A stretch of 64,000 bases of DNA from Coniochaeta sp. PMI_546. Lineage: Eukaryota > Ascomycota > Sordariomycetes > Coniochaetales > Coniochaetaceae. Position numbers and translations under genes: made by a program. The notes beneath the pieces are model-generated. The model saw only the letters and a list, made by a program, of their open reading frames with translations, was not told where the DNA came from and made no database searches. The stretch lies in assembly GCA_021432605.1 (NCBI GenBank), contig MU271146.1:1984001-2048000 (forward strand), in the 5' to 3' direction. Positions 45,298 through 55,809 of this stretch are shown one piece after another (within the stretch, counting starts at the first letter, position 1; each line of letters opens with the position of its first letter).

Positions 45298-47673
45298 ATG
45301 GGCTCTCAAGGCGTGGAAATGGACACCCACCGTCCCAGGATACTGTTTTTGGATGCCTACGACTCGTTCACGAATAACATCACGTCCCTCCTCACCACAC
45401 TGCTGGACGTGGATGTCTACGTCCTGCATATCGATGCACCGCTGTCGCCGGCAGAGTTCGAGGCCGAGGTAGCCCGCTACGATGCAGTGGTCTGCGGACC
45501 TGGACCGGGTAGGCCGGAGACCGAGAAGGATGTCGGGCTGATGCGGTTGGTCTGGGACTTGGATGTCCCCGTGCTGGGGGTGTGTCTTGGCTTTCAGAGT
45601 CTGATCGTTGCTTGTGGCGGGTCTGTGAGGAGGTTGAGGCGTGGACTGCATGGTATGGTCAGGGAGGTGAGGCATCTCGACACCGATGTGTTTAGGGGTG
45701 TGGGCGGGTTTAGGGCCACGCTTTATCACAGTCTTGGTGTGACTGTGGTCGACAAGGGTTCGTCTGGGTTGCCCAAGTTGGAAGAGCTTGCCTGGGTGGA
45801 GGAGGAGAGAGATGGTGGAGGAAGCGACACGATATTGATGGCCGTCAAGCATCGGACAAAGCCATTCTGGGCGCTGCAGTACCACCCTGAATCGGTGTGC
45901 ACGGATGTGGAAGGCAACCAGGTTATCAGGAACTGGTTCGAGCTGGCGATGAGGTGGAACCAGGAGCATGGAAGGGTTGCCCAACATGAGTTAGACCACG
46001 TGGCTAGCCAGGCGACGCGAGAGAGCCTACTCTCGCGAGTCCCTTTCGGCGAGCTAAGTGAGCTTCATTCGCGATGGTTGCCGGGGAGTTCCCCTGCCAG
46101 CATGTGCTTCCAGAGCAGCACTGTACCTCTGCCATCGCATGTGCAGGTCCCGGACATTGTCGAGCTTCTGGATGGGCACACTTCTGAACACATTGTTCTC
46201 GATTCTGCGAATGCCATGCTACCGACACCTGCCAAGGGTGCTGCCGATGTGCGCGGCAGGTACAGCATCATCGGCCTCGACCTCGCTACCGCAGGACGGG
46301 TTGAGTACTGCACCGGCGATGAGTATGTCACTGTAAGGTTACCGGTGATTGGCCACGATCATGGCAAAGCTGAGAGGATAAACCTTGAGCGGTATGGGGG
46401 GATATGGAATTTCCTAGCAGATTTCCGGGACAGGAGGCGGGTTGACCCCAGAGATGGGGATGATACGCCTTTTCTGGGAGGCTTTATGGGATATGTCACC
46501 TACGAGCAGGGTCTAAGCGATATTGGCGTCGAAATACCGGCAGATCGAGGACACCGGCGACCAGACTTGTGTCTAGTCTGGGTCACGAGGAGTGTGGTGG
46601 TCGACCACCGACAGAAGTCTGTCCATGTGCAGGAACTAGCTGAGGGTAACGACAGTCCGTGGATACAGCGGACAGTGGCGAGACTACAAAGGTCGTGGGC
46701 CTGTTCTGATACAGTCGATGTGACCGGAAAGAATAACGGCGTGCGATGTTATCCCTCAACGGAGACAACGATACGGTCTCCCTTGGCGACGGAATATGAG
46801 GCAAAAGTGCGGGAGTGCCAGGAGTACATCGCCGCCGGAGACTCGTACGAGCTTTGTCTCACAGACCAGACAACCATCACGCGGCCAAGGAGCCTCTCCC
46901 TAAATCTGTTGGACCAGGCACCGCAGACAAGCCCAACACCGCTCCCGTCATCCTGGCAGCTCTTCCGCACCCTTCGCACCCGCCAGCCGGCCCCCTTCGC
47001 GTCCTACCTCCGTCTCGGCCCCGCAACGCTGGTCTCCGCGTCCCCCGAACGGTTTCTCACCTACGACAGGGCCGGACACGTCTCCATGCGGCCGATGAAA
47101 GGCACCGTCCGCAAGTCTGCCGAGGTATCTACCCTTGCGCAGGCGGAAGCCATCCTCCACGTGCCGAAGGAAGAGGCAGAGAACCTCATGATTGTGGATC
47201 TCGTCCGCCACGACCTCCACGGTGTCTGCGGGGCGGGTAATGTCGAGGTGAAGGAGCTGATGAAGGTGGAGGAGTACGAGAGCGTGTTCCAGATGATCAC
47301 TGTTGTTGAGGGGCAGCTGCCTTCGTTGGGAGGGTATACCGGCTTCGACGTCCTGGCCGCGAGCTTGCCGCCGGGTAGCATGACGGGCGCACCCAAGAAG
47401 CGGAGCTGTGAGATCTTGAGAGGGCTTGAGGGGGGGCAGGAGAGGGGTCTGTATTCGGGTGTTGTGGGGTACATGTGTGCTTCCGGCAGAGGGGACTGGG
47501 GCGTCACGATCAGGAGTCTGTTCCGCTGGGACGATGAGGCGGATGGAGGGAAGGAGGTCTGGCGGATCGGAGCTGGTGGGGCGGTCACGATCTTGAGTAC
47601 CCCTGAGGGGGAGGCGGAGGAGATGTTTACGAAGCTTGCTGGGCCGCTTGGGGTTTTCAAGGACTCGACTTAG
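45298..47673 (+). CDS. ABZ1: Para-aminobenzoate (aminodeoxychorismate) synthase, bifunctional
   Basis: This enzyme makes 4-amino-4-deoxychorismate from chorismate and glutamine, the first step toward PABA and folate. It is one exon of 791 aa with both halves fused, as in fungi. The glutamine amidotransferase (about 1-230) has the DAYDSFTNN start, CGPGPGRP, the nucleophile Cys in GVCLGFQ and the His-Glu pair in YHPES. The chorismate-binding half has FLGGFMGYVTYEQ, SPERFL, PMKGTVRK, NLMIVDLVRHDL and the terminal GSMTGAPKKRS. All expected catalytic motifs are present. A second ATG at codon 8 is an equally good start. The intronless structure is normal for this gene. Confidence 0.95.
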   Translation: MGSQGVEMDTHRPRILFLDAYDSFTNNITSLLTTLLDVDVYVLHIDAPLSPAEFEAEVARYDAVVCGPGPGRPETEKDVGLMRLVWDLDVPVLGVCLGFQSLIVACGGSVRRLRRGLHGMVREVRHLDTDVFRGVGGFRATLYHSLGVTVVDKGSSGLPKLEELAWVEEERDGGGSDTILMAVKHRTKPFWALQYHPESVCTDVEGNQVIRNWFELAMRWNQEHGRVAQHELDHVASQATRESLLSRVPFGELSELHSRWLPGSSPASMCFQSSTVPLPSHVQVPDIVELLDGHTSEHIVLDSANAMLPTPAKGAADVRGRYSIIGLDLATAGRVEYCTGDEYVTVRLPVIGHDHGKAERINLERYGGIWNFLADFRDRRRVDPRDGDDTPFLGGFMGYVTYEQGLSDIGVEIPADRGHRRPDLCLVWVTRSVVVDHRQKSVHVQELAEGNDSPWIQRTVARLQRSWACSDTVDVTGKNNGVRCYPSTETTIRSPLATEYEAKVRECQEYIAAGDSYELCLTDQTTITRPRSLSLNLLDQAPQTSPTPLPSSWQLFRTLRTRQPAPFASYLRLGPATLVSASPERFLTYDRAGHVSMRPMKGTVRKSAEVSTLAQAEAILHVPKEEAENLMIVDLVRHDLHGVCGAGNVEVKELMKVEEYESVFQMITVVEGQLPSLGGYTGFDVLAASLPPGSMTGAPKKRSCEILRGLEGGQERGLYSGVVGYMCASGRGDWGVTIRSLFRWDDEADGGKEVWRIGAGGAVTILSTPEGEAEEMFTKLAGPLGVFKDST

Positions 47674-48040
47674 AGGTGGTACAGATTGGGATTGGTTGGA
47701 TGGCATTTCGGCGTTTGGGAAAGACTGAAACAAGATACTCAACGTGTCGTCGGTCGCGGCGTTGGACAAGGACAAGGACAGGACTCGAGCTCAAGACTCA
47801 ACGGAGCGATTTGATTGATGATGCAACTTCATAGACACCACACAACCCTGATGCATGGCTCTCCTCTATAAATCATGACGCCTGCGGACTTGTGACCATG
47901 TGACGCGTCCAGAAAGAAGAACCAAAAGAGGCCGCGATCGCAGTATGTCGGGAATAACAGTCGTATAATACAGTCTCGGCTCGATGTTCCTCATCGACAT
48001 CTTCCCTCTACCCTCAACCGACTATGTCCGGACCCCTCCT
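47674..48040. other. Convergent 3' region PABA synthase / VPS55
   Basis: A 367-bp stretch between convergent stops. Nothing is recognised. Confidence 0.5.
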
Positions 48041-48514
48041 TCAGAATTCTTGCTCCTCCTGGAAGAACATGGTGAAGCTGATGATGGTGCCGTAAATCAA
48101 CAGTCCGCCGATGACGGACATGACCATGGCCCCGATTTCGATAATGTGCGAGTGCGCGAGTACGATCGGAAGAGCTACACCGTCAACAGTCAGCTTGTAG
48201 TCCTCCAGCACAGAGATCAGTCTCCCCATCATCAGTGACGAATACTTACCAATACCCATGACAACCAAGAACCCGGTGAAGAAGCGGCCCAGGTCGAGCA
48301 CGGCCGAGCCGCCGCTCCCGCTCTCGACAAAGTCGTCGGGCCCGGCGCCGCAGTGGGCGCAGATCCAGTTAGGCACCGGGGCGAGCACGTAGGTCGCTAC
48401 CACGAGCAGGGGGAAGTAGGAGTGCCATAGCGCGCAGGAGAGGATGACGAGGAGGAAGCCGACGGCCAGGACGAAGGAGAGGGCTATGATTGTCTTCAGG
48501 CCTGCGGAGGGCAT
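48041..48514 (-). CDS. VPS55: VPS55 family vacuolar sorting protein
   Basis: This is a small four-span membrane protein of late endosomes; with Vps68 it controls endosome-to-vacuole traffic. Exons are 48514-48250 and 48174-48041, giving 132 aa. The 75-nt intron (GTAAGT donor, GTGTAG end) is a multiple of three without a stop, so an unspliced reading would add 25 residues in the middle. Removing it restores MGIALPIVLAHS, which joins TM3 to the conserved family segment before TM4. N-terminal LKTIIALSFVLAVGFLLVI and PNWICAHCG are also family features, and the length matches relatives of about 130-140 aa. Confidence 0.9.
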   Translation of the reverse strand: MPSAGLKTIIALSFVLAVGFLLVILSCALWHSYFPLLVVATYVLAPVPNWICAHCGAGPDDFVESGSGGSAVLDLGRFFTGFLVVMGIGKYSSLMMGRLISVLEDYKLTVDGVALPIVLAHSHIIEIGAMVMSVIGGLLIYGTIISFTMFFQEEQEF

Positions 48515-49028
48515 GTTGGGCGGTGTTCTTTAGGATTCTCCGAGTTAATTCTCTGGTGATGGTATGTCACCTAGCATCTAGTGATGGTATATTTGCGATT
48601 CTTGAGACAGCTGGAATCCGCAGACGGTTGGGTTTCTCGTTTGGTCTAGCGACAATGCGACTTGTTGGTGATGTTGGAGCCTCAGCCGACCCGATGGCAG
48701 CGTCGACGTCGTCAGCCTTTTGGTGCTTCTCCAAGTCGGCCGTCAAGTGGGTCCACCGGGAGCTGCTCTGCTAGTCTGGATATGGACTAGCGCCAGATGC
48801 ACGGTTCACCTGCACCTGAAAGCTGGAGCTCCTTCCCGCCTTGTGTTGAGGCAGCTTCAATCCACGTATTATGCCTGGTACCTAGAAACTACTGCTGTCC
48901 AGTGTAAACCGCGACTTCTCCATCCTTTTCGAACCTCCATCACCAACCCTCACCACTGCCTCCAGACAGCACGATACGAAGGACTCACAACTACGCCCTA
49001 CGATTGATCCTGCTGCTGGGCTGTCATC
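48515..49028. promoter_or_regulatory. Divergent promoter region VPS55 / proteasome alpha-6
   Basis: A 514-bp gap between divergent start codons. I saw no clear copy of the yeast proteasome control element GGTGGCAAA. Confidence 0.5.
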
Positions 49029-50022
49029 ATGTTCAGAAATAACTACGACAACGACTCCGTCACCTTGTAAGCACCGCCTGCAGCCTTGTCTGCTTTTGTC
49101 GAAAGAGGGTTTACGCACAAGAGGTAGCTAACCACAGCTCACCAGCTCGCCGCAAGGCCGGATATTCCAAGTCGAATATGCAGCAGAGGCAGTGAAGCAA
49201 GGTTCCGTGGTGGTGGGCATCGCCAGCAAGACGCATGCCGTCCTAGTAGCAATCAAGGTACGGTTTTCTGTCTACTCTAGTTATATATCTTCTCTCTACT
49301 CGCCGATCCAGCACGCTAACTTTTCTTTTAAAAAACAGCGCAACGCCGAAGAACTCTCCTCCTACCAAAAGAAACTCTTCCCCATCGACGAGCACGTCGG
49401 CATCGCCATCGCCGGCCTCACCTCTGACGCCCGCGTCCTGTCCAACTTCATGAAGCAGCAGTGCCTCTCCCACCGCCTGACCTACGGCCGCGACATGCCG
49501 GTCCGCAGCCTGATCGACCTGATCGGCGAGAAGGCCCAGATCAACACCCAGCACCTGGGGAAGCGGCCCTACGGCGTGGGGCTGCTGGTGGCCGGCGTCG
49601 ACGAGAGGGGGGGGCCGCACCTGTTCGAGTTCCAGCCCTCGGGGATGACGGAGGAGATGGTGGCGTTTGCCATCGGGGCGCGGTCGCAGATGGCGCGGAC
49701 GTATCTTGAGAAGAATGTGGAGAAGTTTGCCGAGTGTGGCCGGGAGGAGCTGATTGCGCACGGGCTGAGGGCGCTGAAGGAGAGTCTGGTGCAGGACCGC
49801 GAGCTGACGGTGGAGAACACGAGTGTGGCTGTTGTTGGTGTCACTGGGGAGGGGGCGAAGAGGGTGGTCGAGCCGTTCAAGGTGTTTGACGGGCAGGACG
49901 TGAGTGCCTGGATAGAGGCGGTGGCGGACGACAAGGAGGGCGGTGATGATGCAGAGGCGGATGCGGGTGCGGGAACGGATGCGCCTGCGCCTGCTGGGGA
50001 GACGATGGAGGTCGATGAGTAA
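49029..50022 (+). CDS. PRE5: 20S proteasome subunit alpha-6 (PRE5 / PSMA1)
   Basis: This is a non-catalytic alpha-ring subunit of the 20S core. Exons are 49029-49066, 49146-49257 and 49339-50022, giving 277 aa. The first splice restores the alpha signature FSPQGRIFQVEYA after MFRNNYDNDSVT, which identifies alpha-6 rather than another alpha subunit. The second intron (81 nt) is a multiple of three with no stop and can be read through. RNAEELSSYQKK and RPYGVGLLVAG are conserved. The tail is acidic with Ala/Gly/Asp runs, as in other fungal alpha-6 proteins. Confidence 0.95.
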
Positions 50023-50244
50023 GGGCTGGAAGAATAGAGGCAGTGGTGTGGCGGTGGGAAGTAGTGAGCCTTTGTAATAATATCTAGACGGTACGGGAAT
50101 GGAACTTCATCGTCGGGCTACCCATTCAGCGTGGTCGTTAAATGGACGTTTTGATTATTGGTCTATAGAGTCGTGATTGCGCCATGTTCTACACCTTCCT
50201 GATACCCAAAACCCTTTGCTAATCGTACAGTCACCCTTCCGACA

Positions 50245-51079
50245 TCACTCATTCCCCCACTGCAGCTTGTACCTCGCCGGCGAGACCTTGTACTCCCTCA
50301 GCGCCTTGATCGCCTCTTCCGCGGTCGTCGCACTGACCAGAATATCCCTGTTCTCCTCCTTCATGAACCCTTCCTTGGCACTCCTGTTGAGCCAGTCCAG
50401 GATCCCTTCATAGAACCCGTTAATATTCAGGACACAGATGCCCTTGTCGTGGATGCCGAGCTGGTTCCAGGTGCAGGTCTCCATCAGCTCCTCGATGGTG
50501 CCGTAGCCGCCGCTCAGGGTGATGAAGCCCGAGCCGGGCCCGCCGGCGAGCACCTCCTGGGCCATCATCTGCTTGCGGGTGTGCATGTCCTTGACGACCG
50601 TGGTCTTGCCGAAGAGCTTCTCCTCGGGGATGTGCAGCTTGGCGCCGTTCTCGTCGACCTTGTGGGAGGTGTAGGTTGGGTCGCGCTCGTAGCGCACCAG
50701 GGCCTCGGGGATGATGCCGTGGACCGAGTCGGGCCCGGAGAGGGAGACGAGGGTCCTGGCTATCTCGCCCATGAGGCCTACTGTGCCGCCTCCGTAAACT
50801 GGTGCCCTTTTTGTTAGCTTTATTGTGGGGTCAGGGAGGGAGAGAGAGGGAGAGAGTTGTCATGAGGGAGTTGATAGTACCTAATGCTATGTTGTTCTTG
50901 GCCATGTGGCGCGCAAGTTCCCTGGCTGCTTCCATGTGCGCAGGGTTGTTACCCGGGGAGGCGCCGCAGTAGACGCATATCTTTGTGCGCTTCGTGCCGT
51001 CTGGGTTGAGGCTCGAGGGGGTTGCCGTGCGGGAGATGGCGACGGAGGGCATCGGGGATGGTCCTCCTGATTCCGTCAT
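50245..51079 (-). CDS. LOG-family phosphoribohydrolase (lysine decarboxylase-like)
   Basis: This is a cytosolic enzyme of the LONELY GUY family, which cleaves cytokinin riboside monophosphates, or AMP-like nucleotides, to the free base and ribose phosphate. Exons are 51079-50881 and 50798-50245 with an 82-nt intron, giving 250 aa. Family motifs are CVYCGAS, YGGGTVGLMG (restored by splicing) and SGGYGTIEEL. The last corresponds to PGGxGTxxE with Pro changed to Ser, a form I associate with many fungal members. The catalytic Arg and Glu positions are present (TRKQMM and EEL). A 35-residue Ser/Pro-rich N-terminal extension has no signal peptide. Whether it makes cytokinin or salvages nucleotides cannot be decided from sequence. 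Confidence 0.88.
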
Positions 51080-52367
51080 TTTTCTTATAATTCTAGCTTG
51101 TGCCTATGTGTAGGTATGTTTGAAGAGCTGGTTTAAGGGTTTGAGTTGTATTATGGTAGCAAATAAAGCTATTGCCCTGACGTATGTTGCTTGGCGAAGT
51201 TTAAGTATCGAGCAATGTTAGAGTGACTGAGTCACTCTGTATGATTGCGGATATCGACGGTCTCCGGAGTCTGGATTGTCCTTGGGTCCATAAAAGTACG
51301 GTGTAGACTCGGTGAAGGGGCTGGTCTATGTTCTACTACGATGAACAGTGAATAGGTGAAGTTGGAATAGGAGGAATGCCAATTCTACAACGAAAAGCAT
51401 AAAGAATATAAAGGGAGCTGGATGTCTTGAGACGGGACTATATATACAGAAACCACATAGAAGCGGCAAAAACTGTTACCTCATTCCTATGACCCCAGTG
51501 ATATGCACCAGGCCATGATGCCGGGGTCATTCAGGGAATCAGGGGTACGAAGCAGCGGAAGCGGCCCGATTTTGGGGCTTGACATTGAATCTGACAGTAT
51601 TCGTCCAGCAAGATTGGAATCCTTCAGCGACACGCGCCGATGCCCACGGGACCTGAATCACCATGACATAACGGGATGCAGCCCCGGCGAACGGAGTGCT
51701 GGCAACCACTGGGGCAGTTTGACAGGACGCCAAGGCGAGTGGCTGACCTGGATAGAGCGTTGCTAATGCGAACGCAATGACACCTGGAGAGTTGCTACTG
51801 GGACGAGCTGTGATGCGAGGCTCGCAGGCAGGGCTGAGGAATGACCAGGTTTCAATGGTGTTTGGTTTGGAGAAACACAGGAACATGAGATATGCTCTCT
51901 GTCCAGCTGACCCTGCCGTACAACAGGCGAGACTACTAATGAGATACCTTCCATAAGGTAAGGGACCACAGGATGCCGACTGGAAGCGGAAGAGGGGGTT
52001 GCAACGGCCAACCGGGGGGACCTGCAACGGAGATGTGCCCCGCCGGCTTGGTCCGTCCCACCTGTTGCAGCTGCAGGCGACGAGGTATGGCGGCATATCG
52101 GGGTGTGATTTGCCGATCTGAATCCTCCACATTGATTTTTGGTTTCACTAGCTCTTAGGTCTAGTCTACACGTGTAGTCGCCATCACGCAACGTCTCACC
52201 TATTCCATCTCTCCTATCCCACATCAACCAGAGAGAATTGAGAAGAGAAGAGAACACAGCATCTGTCTCTCTCTGTCTCTCTCTTGATCTTCGCGGTACT
52301 CTCGGCTAAACAGAAAGTCAACTGCTAGGCCTTGACTGGCATCGACGCAGTCACACAAATTCCCACC
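51080..52367. promoter_or_regulatory. Divergent intergenic region LOG / CLPTM1
   Basis: A 1.3-kb gap between divergent genes. It includes a CT-rich leader just before the CLPTM1-family start. Short open frames on both strands near 51.5-52.1 kb show no domain and are not called. Confidence 0.5.
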
Positions 52368-54389
52368 ATGCCTCAAGGCAATGCCGTCGCCGCACGGCCC
52401 GCCGGTCAGCCCGCTGCTCAGGAGGAGGCAGGCGGCTCTTCGTTCATGTGGAAGATGGGCAGCGCCATTGGCATGTACATCTTGGTGCAGGTCCTGACGA
52501 AGCAGTTCATGCCCGCGAGCACCCCTGCCCAGGCCACCGTCAGCACTGCCGATGGCAAGACCGTGACGGTCCCCGTCGCCTCTAGCGATGTTCCGCCGTA
52601 CCTCTTGCGCCCGAAGCAGCTGGACGACGGCGCAACATACAACCAGATCCCGCAGAAGATCGCGCCAATCTGGCCCGACGACAGCCAAGTCGACATAACT
52701 GTCACCCTCTCGCCGTCCTTCGCCCTGACGCCGATCAAGGACACACCCAAGGAATACGTCGTGCTGCAGGAGAAGAAGTTCAAGATCGGAAACTACAGCG
52801 ACAAGCGAGCCATCGACACGACCATCAATGTCCCTCTCGCTGTCCAGAACAACGGCACGCTCTGGGGCCACATCTACGTTGGACTGACCGGCGCATCCCT
52901 CGACCCCACAGACCCGTCATTCGACCCCGCCTCTGCGTACCACTTCGCCCATCCCCTGACCCAGTACATTGCCAAGAAGAAGGTCCTCAAGACTCGGAGC
53001 CTCCTGGCTGGCAAGAACGAGACCCAGGACGAGGAAGATGCCAAGCTGAGGGAGGAAATCCAGACCACCGGTCCGATCGTGGGCAGCTACTACCACCCCA
53101 ACACCTCGCTCTCCTTCATCCCCAACACCGGCGTGATCGTCTATCCCCAGGCACATCCGGCGGTGCGGCAGTTCATCCACCTCGAGGCAACCGGTGCGCG
53201 CGACGGCAGCGGCCAGAACTCGTGGTACTACCCGATCCTGTTCGTCAACACATTCTGGCAGCTAAAGAGCCACATGACGCTCCTCAACGACACGGTCAAG
53301 ACGCTGCCGCTGCACATCGACCTTGACAACCTGGCCAACTGGAAGTTCACCACCATGGCGTCCATCGAGCTCTCGTCGCGCGAGTCGGCCCGCCAGGCGG
53401 CCTACGGCAACCCGCTCCCGGGCGGCAGCGACGGCAGCGAGATCGAGATGGTCAAGGAGATCCTGATGGACACCAACCCGATCCTGCTGGGAATCACGGT
53501 CGTGGTCAGCATCCTGCACATCATCCTGGAGACCCTGGCTTTTGGGTCCGACATTGCGCACTACCGCAAGAAGAAGGACAACGTCGGCATCTCGGTGCGG
53601 TCCATCCTGGCCAACGTCTTCATGCAGACCGTCATCTTCCTCTACCTCATCGACCAGTCGCAGAACACCAGCTGGATGATCCTCGGGTCGCAGGGCATCG
53701 GAATCGTCATCGAGCTCTGGAAGATCACCACCGTGGTCAACGTGCGGCTCCGGCCCGCGCCGCGGGGCAGCATCATCCCGTACCGGGTCTCGTTCGAGGA
53801 CAAGCACAAGCTGTCGGACACGGAGGAGAAGACCAAGGAGTACGACGAGATCGCCTTCAAGTACATGTACATCGCCGGTGTGCCTCTACTCTTAGCCTAC
53901 GCGGCCTACAGCCTGGTGTACGACACGCACAAGTCGTGGTACAGCTACGTGCTGGCGACGCTGGTGGGGTCGGTGTACGCGTACGGGTTCCTGATGATGG
54001 TGCCGAGCCTGTACATCAACTACCGGCTCAAGTCGGTGGCGCACATGCCGGGCAAGGCCATGGTGTACAAGTTCCTCAACACGTTCATCGACGACCTGTT
54101 TGCGTTTACGATCAAGATGCCGTTCCTGCACAGGCTGAGCACGTTCCGGGACGATGTCATCTTCTTTGTGTACCTGTACCAGCGGTGGGCGTACAAGGTG
54201 GATTATTCGAGGGTCAATGAGTTTGGGCAGGGAGGGGAGGATGAGGTGGAGGGTGAGGGTGAGAAGAAGGCGGAGGGGGGGAGTCTGCCGCCTGCTGTTG
54301 TACCGGCTGTGAGTGGAGGTGAGGGGGAGGAGGCGAAGGCGAAGGCTACGGGTGTTGAGGGTGGGAAGGCGAAGAGGAGACGTGGATAG
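52368..54389 (+). CDS. CLPTM1 family multi-span ER membrane protein
   Basis: This intronless gene of 673 aa belongs to the family of human cleft lip and palate transmembrane protein 1, whose members reside in the ER and early secretory membranes and act in receptor or lipid handling. An N-terminal membrane anchor lies near residues 25-45 (GSAIGMYILVQVLTKQF). A large lumenal domain with several N-x-S/T sites follows, and then five or six membrane segments from about residue 370 to 590. Conserved blocks include WYYPILFVNTFW, ISVRSILANVFMQ and FIDDLFAFTIKMP. The tail is acidic and Lys-rich, ending KRRRG. The ATG at 52368 is in a CCACCATGC context; upstream frame lacks an ATG. Confidence 0.93.
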   Translation: MPQGNAVAARPAGQPAAQEEAGGSSFMWKMGSAIGMYILVQVLTKQFMPASTPAQATVSTADGKTVTVPVASSDVPPYLLRPKQLDDGATYNQIPQKIAPIWPDDSQVDITVTLSPSFALTPIKDTPKEYVVLQEKKFKIGNYSDKRAIDTTINVPLAVQNNGTLWGHIYVGLTGASLDPTDPSFDPASAYHFAHPLTQYIAKKKVLKTRSLLAGKNETQDEEDAKLREEIQTTGPIVGSYYHPNTSLSFIPNTGVIVYPQAHPAVRQFIHLEATGARDGSGQNSWYYPILFVNTFWQLKSHMTLLNDTVKTLPLHIDLDNLANWKFTTMASIELSSRESARQAAYGNPLPGGSDGSEIEMVKEILMDTNPILLGITVVVSILHIILETLAFGSDIAHYRKKKDNVGISVRSILANVFMQTVIFLYLIDQSQNTSWMILGSQGIGIVIELWKITTVVNVRLRPAPRGSIIPYRVSFEDKHKLSDTEEKTKEYDEIAFKYMYIAGVPLLLAYAAYSLVYDTHKSWYSYVLATLVGSVYAYGFLMMVPSLYINYRLKSVAHMPGKAMVYKFLNTFIDDLFAFTIKMPFLHRLSTFRDDVIFFVYLYQRWAYKVDYSRVNEFGQGGEDEVEGEGEKKAEGGSLPPAVVPAVSGGEGEEAKAKATGVEGGKAKRRRG

Positions 54390-55809
54390 GTCGAGACGGA
54401 GAGAGGGTAAGGGTTTCAGGGATAAGGGCTGACGAGGACGTATAGATGCATCATGCTTGATAGACGGTAATTCAGGGTTTGGGCATTTGGCATTGGCATT
54501 CGAGTGCTGCATTCTCATGTGTCGATATAAGCAGAATAGAAAACAAATACTGAAGGCCCAATACCAGAATCACACTCACACTACTACAGTAGTAATAAAG
54601 TGCCTCGTCTGCTGCTTTCGGTCTTGGCTCACTCTCGTCCGATTTCTGTCAGACTTCGGTTGTAAATGTGTGTATCTATGTACCTTATGTATGCATGGTT
54701 ATGCATGCACATATTGCCAATGCAATACGTGTATGAAGCTGCTCATCTGCACAAATCGTACCGGTACAAGCACAACCTCTCCTGACAGGACAAGACAGTG
54801 ACGCACAGTTTATAGCAAACTGAAACCCCTGCCAGCTTTCGGGGGACCCCCCCCCCCTCCTCCTCCCCCTCATGCTCGCTCCATAGGGCTGAGTTACGTT
54901 ATCGAGAGGCCGCCGCCGCCTTAGCACCGAGCTAGAGCCCCGTACCCTCGCCAATCCGTGCTGCTGAATTCCCCGATTGACCAACAAGCTTCCCTGTTCT
55001 ACACTTCATTCATCATTGGCTGCGCCGTTGGGAGACACGTCTCGTACATCTAGTTATACCTAATAGTGTTCTCTCTGGGAACAAACCGAGTTGCATTACT
55101 TCTCGTCATCAAGGTTCTCACAGAAGGGGAGGACCGGGTGCGATACGATACGAATCCAGTCCATCTAGCGGTGCAGGTAGCACACGTGTCTGACCTCGGA
55201 TCGAAGCCGATATCAGTTGGTCGAACCGGTCAAACAGCATCCATCCATCCATCCATCCATAATCTGCGCAGTCTTGCTCTTTCTTTCCGGTAGCACTGGT
55301 TGATTCCCCCCCTTGCTGCTGTCCCACATTCCGACGACGCTCTCCTGCGAAACTGAGATAAGGTGCTCACTTTCTCTCAATCTCCCACACAGCTCTTCTG
55401 GTTCTAGCCGCCAGGTTCAGCCATTGACTCTCCCGTCGTGTCTGAAGGCGCAAACCTGTTGCCAAATAAAGAAACCCCGTGAAGTGAAGCGCTAGAGTCT
55501 CCAAGCTCCACTTACCGCCGACTGCTTGGCTCATCAGGGTCCTTTATCTTGGATACCTAGGCACTCTATATCACAACAACCGGACAGATCTCTTATCGCG
55601 CCTCGAAACGCTGACAGCTAGAAGGCAAAGAATTCACCACGTCTGGTTGTAGTAGTTCGAGAAGGGAGGGGGATTGAACCCGAGCAGATCTGCACTGGAT
55701 GCAACAACAATCCCAAAGCACCATCGGCACCCAACGCCCCGGGGGGAAGAGGCGTTGTAGCACCAAACCCACTCCGTGATCGCACCCAAAAACACACAAA
55801 CATTCCACA
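54390..55809. other. Intergenic region CLPTM1 / zinc-finger CaaX gene
   Basis: A 1.4-kb gap with an 11-base C run at about 54847-54857 and a (CATC)n microsatellite at 55238-55260. No gene is supported. Confidence 0.5.
55238..55260 (+). repeat. (CATC)n microsatellite
   Basis: Nearly six perfect CATC units in intergenic DNA. Confidence 0.9.

Noticed and set aside
51503-52257. Open frames up to 197 codons between LOG and CLPTM1
   Set aside because: Antisense overlapping frames with no recognisable features; more likely promoter and leader sequence.
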